Origin: Imbricaverruca yamaguchii
Taxonomy: Eukaryota > Arthropoda > Thecostraca > Neoverrucidae
Assembly: GCA_034440575.1 (NCBI GenBank)
Contig: JAOTOL010001553.1
Span: 1,098,501 to 1,162,500, forward strand
Direction of reading: 5' to 3'
Length of the DNA: 64,000 bases
Below, piece after piece: positions 22,636-33,529 of the stretch (the first letter of the stretch is position 1; each line of letters opens with the position of its first letter). The notes under the pieces were generated by a model. That model was not told the origin of the DNA, did not search any database, and saw only the letters and a list, made by a program, of their open reading frames with translations. Position numbers and translations under genes: made by a program.

Positions 22636-23350
22636 CGGCGAACCAGTCGCCAACTCCACACCATCTAGAAATCCGCACCACATATGCGGGAGGTGTTTTA
22701 TTTTGGCTCAATTTCGTCGCGGAGCAAGAGACCCATTTTCCACACACGAGACCCATTCTCCTGTCGTTCATTTTCCTGCGGCCGCCGCCAGGACGGAAGC
22801 GCGCAGAGCTGAGACTTCACGGCAATGCAAGTTCAGAAACGCCAGTGGTTTCCCCATTGTTGGCCACATTCAGCGACATCGACCGCCTACAGTTCTGGCT
22901 TCTGCCAACTACGAAGAGGCGTCTTAGAAATAGCTTCTCATCGTGCAAGTCTAGCGAGTGGCGGATGAGTAATGCCCCTATTAGCCAACATGACGGAGCC
23001 ACGCAACAGTGGCGGCAGCGCTGCACTTCCGCACCAACACCTTGGACAGTGACCTCCAGTCGATCCAGTCGGGTGCCTCCCCCAGTGCCCCAGTAACCCG
23101 GCGAGCCGTGTACATCCTACGCCCCACGTGGACGGGCTATGAAAATAAACACCTGTCCACCTAGGCGCCGCCTCTTCCGCCGGGCCGACACGGCAGTGCG
23201 CCATTAGGTCGGAGGCTGGCCGTCGCCGCCTCGCCAGCTGGCACAGGTCGGACCCTTTTTACCTGCACCCCTGTCAATGCCCGCTAATGAGGGGATGCCG
23301 TTCGTGACTGACGGAGAGCGATCGCAGGCAGCCGACCGCCGAGCCATGGT
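22636..23350. other. Unique sequence, no gene seen
   Basis: No recognisable gene. Open frames extending from the 17-bp array decay within it. Confidence 0.45.
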
Positions 23351-23690
23351 GGCTAGTTGTAAGTAGCTCACTACTGGTATCGCACTACTGGCAGCCCACT
23401 CCCGGTAGCTTGTTTCTAGTAGCTCACTACCGGTAGCTCACTTCTAGTAGCTCACTTCTAGTGGCTTAATACTGGTAGCTCACTTCTGGTAGCTTGCTAC
23501 CGGTAGCTGACTTCTCGTCGCTACTGGTCACTGGCTACTGGTTGTTTGTTGCCGGTAACTGGCTACTGGTTACTTGCTACTGGTAGCTGACTTGCGGCAG
23601 CTGGCTACTGGTAAATACGCACTGGTAGCCGATTGCTGGAAGCTATCGACTGGGAACTGGCTTCCGGGAACTGGCAGCCGGATACCAGAA
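23351..23690. repeat. Degenerate about 14-bp repeat (CTACTGGTAGCTCA type)
   Basis: Around twenty imperfect copies of a motif such as CTACTGGTAGCTCA, CTTCTAGTAGCTCA or CTGGCTACTGGT. It grades out on the right into TGGGAACTGGC. Divergence is much higher than in the GC-rich arrays, suggesting an old repeat. Confidence 0.8.
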
Positions 23691-25560
23691 TCCAAACAAT
23701 GAGCCAGTGTGTTATTGCGCTGCTCCTCCGCTCATACGACGTCATCCACACATGGGCAATACGCAGTCAAATGTAAAATTACTCCTTGCGTGAGTGTGAA
23801 TATGCTGGCATAGACCGACCACGAACGCAAGTCGCACGCTCACGGTTCGTCCAGAATGGTGCTGGAGAAGCGAGGTCCAGTGTCACAGGCGCAGTGCAGT
23901 GGAATCTCCATACATACCACTCATGTGCGCACAGCCTGGAGTATTCATACAGCTGCCCGCCCTCAAGCATGGATGCAGAGCTGGCAGTGATTTCAAATGC
24001 GATGCTTCCACCACATCGCATTACTAAAGGCAAACATAGAAAAGGGTCACCTCTCCCTGGCGCTGAACTCCAGATCCTGGAGCACCAATCAACCACGTTA
24101 CGCATCAGCCTCGTGTGGCGTATGACAAGTACCGGATGCAGTGCGAGATGCATGTCACGCCAGTTGCCCGCGCGCCCGAATACCACCGACAGCAACTTTC
24201 TCTGACAACTGTTGGGAGTGCTTTATGAGAAATATTGCGATTGAAGTTGGTAAATCGAAAACTGAAAAGGGCAGACCTGCCTGAGTGAGACATCCACAAC
24301 TTGAAATGCTGCATTGCACTTGAAACGCTATCGGATTTTGCCCACGAGCGCAACTGTCCCCGTGAGCCTCTTTCTCACGTTGGTTTCTCACATCGTTTTG
24401 AGGTTGTTATGCGATCCATAGAAAATCATAGCAATATACTTATGTCCCTACCCACAATACTTCGGGAGGGGATTTGACTCTCTTGGCCCCACATCCCCTC
24501 TTGAGTCAGCCATTTGTTGATGTCTGTCACCGATACATGCTCAGAAGGGAATATTTTACATCGTAGACGATTAACTTGCTCGAATGCATAGTCATGTATG
24601 TTACTAAGCGGGGGTGAAGAGGGATTATGCGATAGAGTTAAAAAAGAAATTTGCACTCAATCCTCGATTTCGTGCAGTGTTCTTATTTTTACAACGAAAC
24701 GACAAAACTCTTTCTACAGCACAAGCTAAGTAATAAAAATATCATACAATCGTTTGCTTAATTTCATGGAATAAAAGATAACCTAACCGACTTCTCGCTG
24801 TGCTGTTTTAAGATCTTATTTTGAACAAATGTTGAAATATACAAATATCATGTACAAGTAAACAAAGTATCACAAAATGTAAGTAAACACGTGATCTAAT
24901 GAAGCACATTTCTGGGGGATGCCCAGTGAGAGTGCAGATTAACTTTTTCCGCACTCTTATTCTGCAACCTAGAATGTGTCAGAGAACTCAGTTTTCTTTC
25001 GAAACCATCAGAGCATAGCTAACTCATAACGCACAACCTAACGCATAGACATCGGCACAGGTGGAGCTCTGATCGGGGAGCTATCCCCATTGTCCCTTTA
25101 CCCCTTCATCCCTAATGGTGGCAGAAGCCAAGGCACCGGTAGCTCGAATCAGGATATAAATGCATGCCACGCAGATGTGTTGAATTGTGAACAGCTGACT
25201 TCGTTTATGCGGCGCGAACTTCCCCTATCCTCGATGCACCAGAACGGCAAAATCTGAGATCAGTGATAATTAGAATGGCAAAATCTGAGATCAGTGGGCA
25301 GTGACTACCGTGCACAGACGTGATCAGTCGTCGGCAGGCAGTGCATCACACTTACTGTGATCGCGCTCTCGCCACACCTATGCCGCCGTCGGCTGGAGGC
25401 GGGCGCCGCCGCGGATGTCGCACCTGCCCCTCTGGCCGTATTGATCGTGCCGGCCGTGACGTCACAGCCGGCCGTCTGCCCTTAGGAAATTATCCAGCGG
25501 TCGGCAGCCGCCGAACGATCGGACCGGACCGGGCAGCCGGGATCGGAGTCGGCCCTCCAG
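23691..25560. other. Unique, partly AT-rich sequence
   Basis: No gene supported. At 23779-24205 open frames of 138-139 codons overlap on opposite strands, neither with a known domain. A direct repeat of about 20 bp (GGCAAAATCTGAGATCAGTG) occurs at about 25244 and 25273. Confidence 0.4.
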
Positions 25561-26060
25561 CCGAGCTGGGGCTGGGCACCGGGTGGGCGACACGGCGGGA
25601 TAGGAGAGGGAGTGAGGAAGTACGCTGAGCTGGAGGTACGGCGGGCGTAGCTGGCCCTGGATGCTGGGCGGGCGAACCAGAAGGAGAGGAGAGTGAGTGC
25701 AGGAGAGCAAAAGGGGTAGCAAGCCTGGACAGCCTGCGGCTGGGCGAGCCACTGGGGAGAGAGGAAGTTAAACTGGGGGTGCAGCTGATAGCTGCCTGTG
25801 CTGGGCGGGGACAGAAGGAGAGGAGAGGAGAGGAGAGGAGAGGTAGTCGGGGCTGTGGGCTGGGCGGGGAGAGGGGATGAACTAGTGGTTGAACTGGGGG
25901 TGCAGCTGAGGTAGCTGGAGCTAGAGGATGGGCGAGCGGTCCAGGGGGAAGGGAGGAGAGGGAGTGGTGGGCGAGCCTGGTGTGCAGGGGAGTTAGCTGG
26001 ATTTGAGGCCGAGTTGGCAGTCCCGTATAGAAGGGAATGGAGTGGTAGGAGTGGTAGCTG
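25561..26060. repeat. Purine-rich degenerate repeat region with (GGAGA)n
   Basis: The plus strand is strongly G+A rich. About 100-bp imperfect repeats share AACTGGGGGTGCAGCTGA (about 25770 and 25888) and CTGGGCGGGGA. A GGAGA run lies at 25817-25843. Such purine strands can form triplex or quadruplex structures; that is general knowledge, not shown here. Confidence 0.6.
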
Positions 26061-27410
26061 GAATTGGGAGCTGATTTAATGACCTAGGACCATGGAGCTC
26101 GAATCGGGATGACTATGTCTACCAGTTCGACGGTGTAGCTGAGTCTTGGAGCTGAGATGACGTTCTCGCGAAGGCGTTTAGGTGGAGCTAAGCAGATAAC
26201 ATAATTTAGAACAAGTTTGGTGCAGAATCATGAGCTGGGATTCGTAGTTGATGTTGATGCAGTTGATACATGCTCAATTTCCGGCGACGGGCGGATTCGT
26301 AGTAATGAATCACCAACGCTTCCATCTCTGGTGTCATCAGCAGGGGGAAGACATCATCAATCTTTCTCGTTTTTAGCACGCCCTTCGTGTCTCGCGTAAT
26401 AAACGGTCGGCGACGGCCCAGTAACGGGCCCATATCGGGTCAACAGCGGTCGTTACCGGGTCCGTGCACCCGCCAGCGCCACGTTGGTCGCGTTTCCTGA
26501 CGCTGCCGAGAGACGGCACTGTATCGGCGGCGACACGTGGCGCAGCGCCGCTGACCAGCCGTATTGTTGGTGGGTTTCCGCCACGAAATTGTGAACTTCA
26601 CGGATTGGGCGCGACGTCGCACTCGGACCCCGGTGTCACAGGCGGGGGCGGAACGGTGCGCGGCTGTCTGTCCGACCAATTCCCAGACGTGTGTGGAAGA
26701 ATGGGACGGGCTCGCCTTCGCGGTGTGTACGGACGCGTTCAAGGGCACCGCTGTCCGACAACCGAGGGCTGCGTCGACGTGATCCGGAACGCCGTTATCG
26801 CACCTGGGCTCTGACAGCTCGGGCGGATCGCCGGGCGGCACCGGCCACCAGGCAAGGACCGCAGGTCAGTGGGAACGGCCGGCGCCGTGACCAGGTCACC
26901 GAGGTCACGGTCGAGGTCGGCTGGGCTGCCGACAGTGGTCGCGGAAGTCGGTCCATCGTAGCTGCCGGTCAAGGTCGCCTCATGGACAGTAACCAGGTCG
27001 CTGGCGGTGACCCATTTTCCCTGCAGGATGTCCGCACCGTGCCCGGACTCAGGAAGGGCCGGGTCCGAGCTGAGAGAGGCCCTTTGAATCCCGAGCGCCG
27101 CACCATTCGAGCCATCTGCACCACTAACAGCGACCTAGTTGTCCTTTCAAAGATATCGAAGCCCTTCCTTGTTATTTGCAATGATTTACGCACAGATGGC
27201 TGTTCTAACGCCTTCCTGATATTTTCGAGCTCCTGACCAGTTCCACATCTCCTGAAAAAGAAATGCTGGGTCCGCCCCTGAATCAATCAGTCCTGCCATA
27301 CTTCGGCCCTGCCGGCGAACGGTCTTCCCCAGATGGCCAATGTTTGGACAATGGACTCCTCACAGAAACGACAGCCATTTCCGGCCGGCAAGGGCCTGCG
27401 AAGACGCTCT
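26061..27410. other. Unique sequence; weak cysteine-rich frames and a transposon-end-like piece
   Basis: Overlapping plus frames at 26464-26814 and 26564-26782 are cysteine-rich but not assignable. At about 27120-27290 the minus strand reads like a dispersed-repeat end (GGGGCGGACCCAGCATTTCT). That is a low-confidence mobile element edge. Confidence 0.3.
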
Positions 27411-27638
27411 CTCCCGCCTCCGCCCTCTCCCGCCTCCGCCCTCTCCCGCCTCCGCCCTCTCCCGCCTCCGCCCTCTCCCGCCTCCGCCCTCTCCCACCTC
27501 CGCCCTCTCCCGCCTCCGTCCTCTCCGCTCCCACCTCCGCCCTCTCCCGCCTCCGCCCTCTCCCGCCTCCGCCCTCTCCCGCCCCCGCCCTCTCCCGCCT
27601 CCGCCCTCTCCCGCCTCCGCCCTCTCCTGTCTCCGCCG
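27411..27638. repeat. 16-bp pyrimidine-rich minisatellite, about 14 copies
   Basis: Unit CGCCCTCTCCCGCCTC with small variants (CCCACC, CCGTCC, CCCGCC) and one disturbed unit near 27525. The opposite strand is G/A-rich with GGG runs, and no plus- or minus-frame stops occur, hence overlapping long frames. Confidence 0.95.
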
Positions 27639-27747
27639 GCCTCTCGCAGGGTGGTGCTCTCGGACGGAGCTCACTGACCGGAACGCGACGGCGGCCACAG
27701 AAGGCTGTTCGTCTCTCGGTGCGGCAGCACCCACCGCCGGTATCGCC

Positions 27748-27802
27748 CCAGCCCCGGCCCCGGCCCCGGCCCCGGCCCCGGCCCCGGCCCCGGCCCCGGC
27801 CC
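27748..27802. repeat. (CCCCGG)n hexanucleotide repeat, about 8 copies (GGGGCC on the minus strand)
   Basis: An uninterrupted hexanucleotide run follows GCCCCAGCC. It would read as Pro-Ala, Pro-Arg or Gly-Ala dipeptides in different frames. The minus strand has G4 tracts every six bases and should be able to form G-quadruplexes. Confidence 0.95.
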
Positions 27803-27949
27803 GACCCCGGCCGCAGACCTGCTGACCCGGCCGTCGACACACGTCGTCGAAGCCGTTTAGCTCGTCGGGCGGCGCCGACACGTGTGCCGGTACAGGTGGC
27901 CGGCCGGCGGCGGTCGATGGCGCGGGCGGTCTGGTGACGCACCGCTGGG

Positions 27950-28372
27950 ACTGTCACATATGGGGGCCAGGACTGTCACATATGGGGGCTGGGAATGGCA
28001 CATATGGGGGTCGGGGCTGCCGCATATGGGGGCTGGGACTGTCACATATGGGGGCCGGGACTGTCACATATGGGGGCTGGGAATGGCACATATGGGGGCC
28101 GGGGCTGCCGCATACGGGGGCTGGGACTGTCACATATGGGGGCTGGGAATGGCACATATGGGGGCTGGGAATGGCACATATGGGGGCTGGGGATGCCGCA
28201 TATGGGGGCTGGGACTGTCACATATGGGGGCTGGGACTGTCACATATGGGGGCTGGGAATGGCACATATGGGGGCTGGGAATGGCACATATGGGGGCTGT
28301 AGCTGCCGCATACAGGGGCTGGGCTGCCACGTATGGGGGCTGTGGCTGCCGCATATTGGGGATAGGACACTA
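27950..28372. repeat. 22-bp minisatellite with CATATG in nearly every unit, about 19 copies
   Basis: Core CATATGGGGGCTGGGACTGT, period 22 bp. Three unit types alternate, differing in the stretch before the CATATG: ACTGTCA, AATGGCA and GCTGCCG. The right end decays (CATACAGGGG, CACGTATGG, CATATTGGG). Confidence 0.95.
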
Positions 28373-28433
28373 CTGCTACATGTCGGGGCTATGGGACACT
28401 GATGGCAGATCACGTGGCTGTGGACACTGACCT

Positions 28434-28790
28434 AACCAGCATCAGAATAGGCAGACTAACCATCACCGGAGTAGGCAGACTAACCAGCACCAGAATAGGC
28501 AGACTAACCAGCACCAGGATAGACGGACTAACTAGTACCAGAATAGGCAGACCAACCAGCACCAAAATAGGCAGACCAACCAGCACCAAATAGGCAGACC
28601 AACCAGCACCAGAATAGGCAGACTAACCAGCACCAGAATAGGCAGACTAACCATCACCGGAGTAGGCAGACCAACCAGCACCAGGATAGGTACATTAACC
28701 AGCATCAGGATAGGTAGACCAACCAGCACCAGAATAGGCAGACTAATGGGCGCCAGTACAGGAAGACCAACTGACATCCTGGAGCAGCAC
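28434..28790. repeat. 24-bp minisatellite, about 13-14 copies
   Basis: Core GGCAGACTAACCAGCACCAG. Variants include CATCACCGGAGTA, GACCAACC and AGGATAGGTA. It begins 60 bp after the 22-bp array and ends just before the GGC run. Confidence 0.93.
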
Positions 28791-28815
28791 CCTGGGCCGA
28801 CCGACGAGAGTGCCG

Positions 28816-28844
28816 GGGCGGCGGCGGCGGCGGCGGCGGCGGCG
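28816..28844. repeat. (GGC)n trinucleotide run
   Basis: About nine GGC/GCG triplets. It would code for poly-Ala, poly-Gly or poly-Arg depending on frame. No exon structure supports translation. Confidence 0.9.
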
Positions 28845-29019
28845 CGTTGGCCGCCGTCCAGCCGTGACCACCGTGCCGCGACAGCGAGCCGACCGACTAT
28901 CACAGAGCCCGCCAGAGGTCAGCCGTGTCTCCGGGGCCTCCGACCCCCTTCAGGAGCGCCCCCCCCACCGCACCCCGCCAGAGTGCCAGGTTCGCTCACA
29001 GCAGCAACAGCCGCCAACG

Positions 29020-29135
29020 GCAGCGGCGCCAACACCAACAGCGCCAACGCGAGCAGCGCCAACACCAACAGCGCCAACGCGAGCAGCGCCAACACCAACA
29101 GCGCCAACGCGAGCAGCGCCAGCAGCAACAGCGCC
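29020..29135. repeat. 30-bp minisatellite, about 3.5 copies
   Basis: Core AACACCAACAGCGCCAACGC, period 30 bp, a multiple of three. One frame reads NTNSANASSA repeats, another Gln/Arg-rich. Coding is conceivable for the Asn/Ser frame (28746-29195) because the period preserves frame, but there is no splice or homology support. Confidence 0.9.
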
Positions 29136-30350
29136 GAGTCGCCCGCGGGCTGCCATGTTGTGACTGGCCGTGGCAACAGCCCCAGCTGCTGTTGAATTTT
29201 CGCAGATTTTGGAAAACGGTCACAAGTCACTTAGAGCTGCGGACAGCACAGCCATAACCATACCCACATCGGCACAGCACAGCAGCAATCACAGCCGTAT
29301 CGACACAGCACAACAGCAATCACAGCCGCGTCGGCACAGCACAGCAGCAATCACCGCCGCGTCCGCACAGCACAGCAGCAGCCACAATCACACGAGAACA
29401 GCACAACAGCAGCTACAGCAAGAAGCCCACAGTCACAGTGAGTCACGGCCAGAGTGACAGGTGCAACTACGTCTGCGACTGCAGCGCGATACTGGCCCGC
29501 CACTATCTGGCCATCTCGCCGGGCCTTTTTGCGGCGTTTTCGCTGCATCTTAGACAAGTCGTGATCGAGCCGAGCCGAGCGATATCACGCAGATAGAGCT
29601 GTGGCATTCAGTCGGCCGTGATGCCAGCCGGTCATCTCGGCCAGTCACGGTGGCGTGCGCGGTGACGCCAGCGAGAACGCGTTCTCGCAATGTGAAGCTC
29701 CAGAGTTGACGGCGTTTGGCCTGTGAGAGGTCTGACGTAGCATATCCGATGAGAGCGATTATTCAGGCGCATGGAGTCCAATGCAAGCGACATTATTTCA
29801 CGCTCGTGAATCACGACGATAAACAGCGGATAGTATCCCGTGAGGAACCATCTTGTGTGAGTTTCATTTCATGTGGTAGTGCAGACGCTGATTACTAGGC
29901 GCATGCTTATGCATTAACTATAGTTGGAAGTTCTTCCATTGTTGTCCTCTCCCCAACAGGCCCCTGTGCGATCAGAGGGGGAGTAGCGACCGCTTCGTGG
30001 GGCGGTCGCTTTGACACGGACTAGGATGGGGAGGGGTGTGGTGGTGGGGAGGGGGGGCAGTTCGGGTCCTGGCAGTTGCAAGCAGTGCGACGCAGTGCGG
30101 CGGACCGAGACGTGCGGCTGGCCTTGGCCGCCGTCGGCGACTTGTAGAGCGATGCGCCGTCGTACCAAATGGCACAGCCGTTTCTTTTTTCATTCATTGT
30201 ATCCGCGTGACGTCGGGTCGTGACGGGGCCGAACGGCCGTGTGAAACCGAGAGCCACCGTCGAGCGTTCCGCCTGGGTGGTGGGGGCTGGAGCGGTGTCG
30301 CCGGCGGCGGTGCGCGACTGCGTCTCGAGATGCCGCCGGAGAGCTGGCGG
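29136..30350. other. Q-codon-like CAGCA-rich patch, then unique sequence
   Basis: 29245-29440 is rich in CACAGCAGCAATCAC-type imperfect repeats. The remainder is unique. TCCTCTCCCCAACAG at 29945-29959 looks like a strong acceptor, but the following frame stops after eight codons, so no exon is called. Confidence 0.4.
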
Positions 30351-30354
30351 CACC

Positions 30355-30618
30355 GTCCGGCCGACTGGGGGTGGAGGTCAGGTCCGGCCACGTCCGGCCG
30401 ACGGCCGACTGGGGATGCCGCCGGAGGACGGCCAACTGGGGTGGAGGTGGTCCGGCACCGTCCGGCCGACTGGGGGTGGAGGTCAGGTCCGGCCACGTCC
30501 GACCGACGGCCAACTGGGGGTGGAGGTCAGGTCCGGCCACGTCCGGCCGACGGCCAACTGGGGGTGGAGGTCAGGTCCGGCCACGTCCGGCCGACGGCCA
30601 ACTGGGGGTGGAGGACTG
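30355..30618. repeat. 44-bp minisatellite, about 6 copies
   Basis: Core CAACTGGGGGTGGAGGTCAG, period 44 bp in its regular right half (30480-30618), disordered to the left. Unrelated in sequence to the other 44-bp arrays at 1-614 and 49463-50745. Confidence 0.88.
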
Positions 30619-30772
30619 AGGCCGACGTCACGGTCTGAGGACCGGGATTACACCGTCCCGTCGGCGCCGACGGAGCCGACGGGGCCGACGGGGCCGTCGG
30701 CGCCCTCTGACCGTCGTGCCGTGCGCCCAGCGAGGCGTCTGCCCGGCGGACCGCCAGACAGGGAGGGGGCGA

Positions 30773-30975
30773 GTGATCTTGGGACGCAAGGTGGCCGTCT
30801 CCAAACCGAAGGGTTGTTGGTTCGAGTCCCACCTGCCGCTGTTTTTCGTCCGCGATCGATCGCCGTGAGGGATTGGCGACGCTGTGTGACCCAACAGTCG
30901 ACGCGTCGTAAAGCTAACAACCGCCAATAACCGCCAATAACCGCCAATAACCGCCAATAACCGCCGATGACCACC
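30773..30975 (+). mobile_element. tRNA-derived SINE, family 1, copy e, with expanded tail
   Basis: B-box GGTTCGAGTCCC lies at 30819-30830. The body GATTGGCGACGCTGTGTGAC and CCCAACAGTCGACGCGTCGT matches the other copies. The 3' tail is a clean 10-bp repeat, CCGCCAATAA, in five copies (about 30920-30965). This suggests the family ends in a short CC-N-CCAATAA-type microsatellite. Confidence 0.8.
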
Positions 30976-31289
30976 AACAGCCGTCGGGAGGCCTGTCACC
31001 GGGCTGCGCCTCGTTTCGCCCGGCCTGGCGACACATGGCCGCTCAACAGGGCTCCAGACGCCCAGGCGGAACTGCGACGTTGTCCGACTGTCCGTGACGA
31101 TGCAGACGACCGTCCATGCCAAGCGGAGGCGGTCCCCAGTGACCTCCAACTTGGCTGACCTCCGGCGAAATGGCCTCCGCTGCTGACTGCTCGCCGCTCG
31201 ATATCGCCGCATTGTGCCAACGACATCTTTTCCTGTCTCCACCGATTCCAGTTCCAGGTGTTTTTTTTTTCAACTTCGAGAACTATATT

Positions 31290-31454
<165 letters not shown>

Positions 31455-32384
31455 TGCGCAAACTTCATGGATGTTGCCGACACGATTTCAGAAGTTCGCC
31501 GGGGGGAGGGGGAGGGGCGGTCGTGACCTTAACCGGTCCGTCAGCGTTGGACTTCGACCTGCAGGCACCAGTCACCTGTTGCCCGTTAACAGCTGTCCTG
31601 ATTGGATGTTTCGCGGAAGGCCCAGCGGCCGGCGGTTCTCGGAACACAGCACCGACGTCAGGTCAGCTCCATGTGTTCCCGGCTCCACGTGCTCCCGGCT
31701 CCACGTCCGATCGGTCCTTGCTGCGCACCAGCTGCTACTTCTCTGCTGCTCGTGATGCTCTGGCGATACGCTGCCAAATCTGCGGTTACACCGCGTTTAG
31801 CCGCAGGCTTTCTCTGAAGTCCGCGAAACACGTCTGGCGCGCTCGTGTATGCGGCCATGGCGAGACAGCATGCTGTAAGGTTGTCATGTTTCATGATCAG
31901 AAGGCGCGCCACCACCTCGCGCCGAAGGGCGCCTGACCTTGGTGTGACCGTGGGAGACCTTGCGCCGCAGTCCATGACCTTCCAGGTCGATATCCACCAA
32001 CACGTCTGTCGAAGCGTGTCTAGTCCTTCCTCGCGCTGTCGTATGATTGCAAGGTGCCTTTTGAAGTTGTGCTGAGATCGCGTGGGCAGCATGTTTTCCT
32101 CTCGAACCTTGATGGGGCTTACAGACGAGGACATGCCTTGGTGTCTGGTGTCTTCGTGGATAACGAAGGCATTCATGCATTTTTGATGGCGTGGTGACCA
32201 CTACAAATTTGCATGACTTGTGGGTATCCTCACCCTTGATATATGTTTCGTCCCACAATGGTCAGCATCTTTTGGACATTTTCGAAGCTTTATGGCACAT
32301 TTACGATTTTGTTCTGAATTGTGACTGCATATATGCGCTTTCGTCTGGTCCGAGAAATGAAGCATCTCTTTCATGCACCTTTTG

Positions 32385-32417
<33 letters not shown>

Positions 32418-33529
32418 TCACCTATAAATATATAATATGCAAAAGACATAGTGCAAAAGACGAAATCGCACTAATGTAAGGTACATTTGCGTTCGTATTA
32501 TATTTAATATGAACATATTATAAGTTTAATTTCTATTCCGTTTCCAATGCGTTTATTCAGTTTATAGAAAGGAAATTGCCAGCATACCGTACCATCTATA
32601 TACGACCGATTTGAGTGGGAAAATGTGGATGATTTCAGAAAAGATCGTTGGTTTCCACTCGACAGGCAAGTAATCATTTTCATGGCACACCTTCTGCAAC
32701 CTGGGTGATCGGATATTCTCATATAAATGTGGATCTACCACAGGCACTCGGAATGAGAGTCACGCTCGTGCATTTGAACGTGGTGGCCTCAGCACGTGGG
32801 CAATACCGTGGTTCCTGTTTATCGGCTTTGCCGGCAGGACAATGCCGCGTTTTTGCGATGGTCAGAGCGTCAGTGGTTCTGTGAATACACATTGTTTCGA
32901 GTCGCGCTTCAATTTGATCCGCAACGCACGTTTCCTATTGAACATGCGTGCAGTCGCTTGAACTGCACAGAGCTGAACTGCAAAGAGCTGAAGGACTCTG
33001 CATACTGGGGATCACGACAAATTCAGAGACGACTTCCCAGGAACAGAGCCAAATGAGGAACAGCAGAGCTTGGGGTGGGCGGTAATGGCCTGAGCTGAGA
33101 ACCCACTGCTGATGGTCAGGGTCAGGCTGATGGCCACTACCGCTGGTGGTTGCCGGCTCAGGTGGCACCATCGAGAGCCGAGACCAATCAGACCAAGATC
33201 CGGAGGCCGCTTTGACCAGTCTAATAGCTCATCAACGCCGAAGGGCCGCGTCCAAGCGCGAGGATGTTTAATAACAGTTCTAACTCAAGAACAGCTGCAG
33301 GCTACTGCCCCTGGAACTCGTCACCAACTAATGACCCCTTTGAGGTGTGTGGGGAGGGGAAGGGGAGGGGTTGCCAGCTGACTGACTATTCCCACAGCAT
33401 AACCATCTGAGAGACAACTGCTCCTAACCATAAGCGCCTGCAATGCACGTCTTCAGGAGCCTGCGGCCAGCCACACGACCAGCCGAGCATATAACCGACC
33501 GTGGGCCGCCGGCGAGGCCGACGACCAGC
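31455..33529. other. Unique sequence with a short (AT)n tract
   Basis: A TATATACATATATATATA run lies at about 32384-32416. A frame at 32796-33056 has a protein-like stretch (NAAFLRWSERQWFCEY) that I cannot assign. No gene called. Confidence 0.4.

Noticed and set aside
23779..24205. Opposing frames of 138-139 codons
   Set aside because: They overlap on opposite strands, neither has homology that I recognise, and the length is compatible with chance.
26570..26600. Serine-protease start (IVGG) in the frame at 26464
   Set aside because: Only the four-residue match is there. No catalytic His, Asp or Ser motifs follow.
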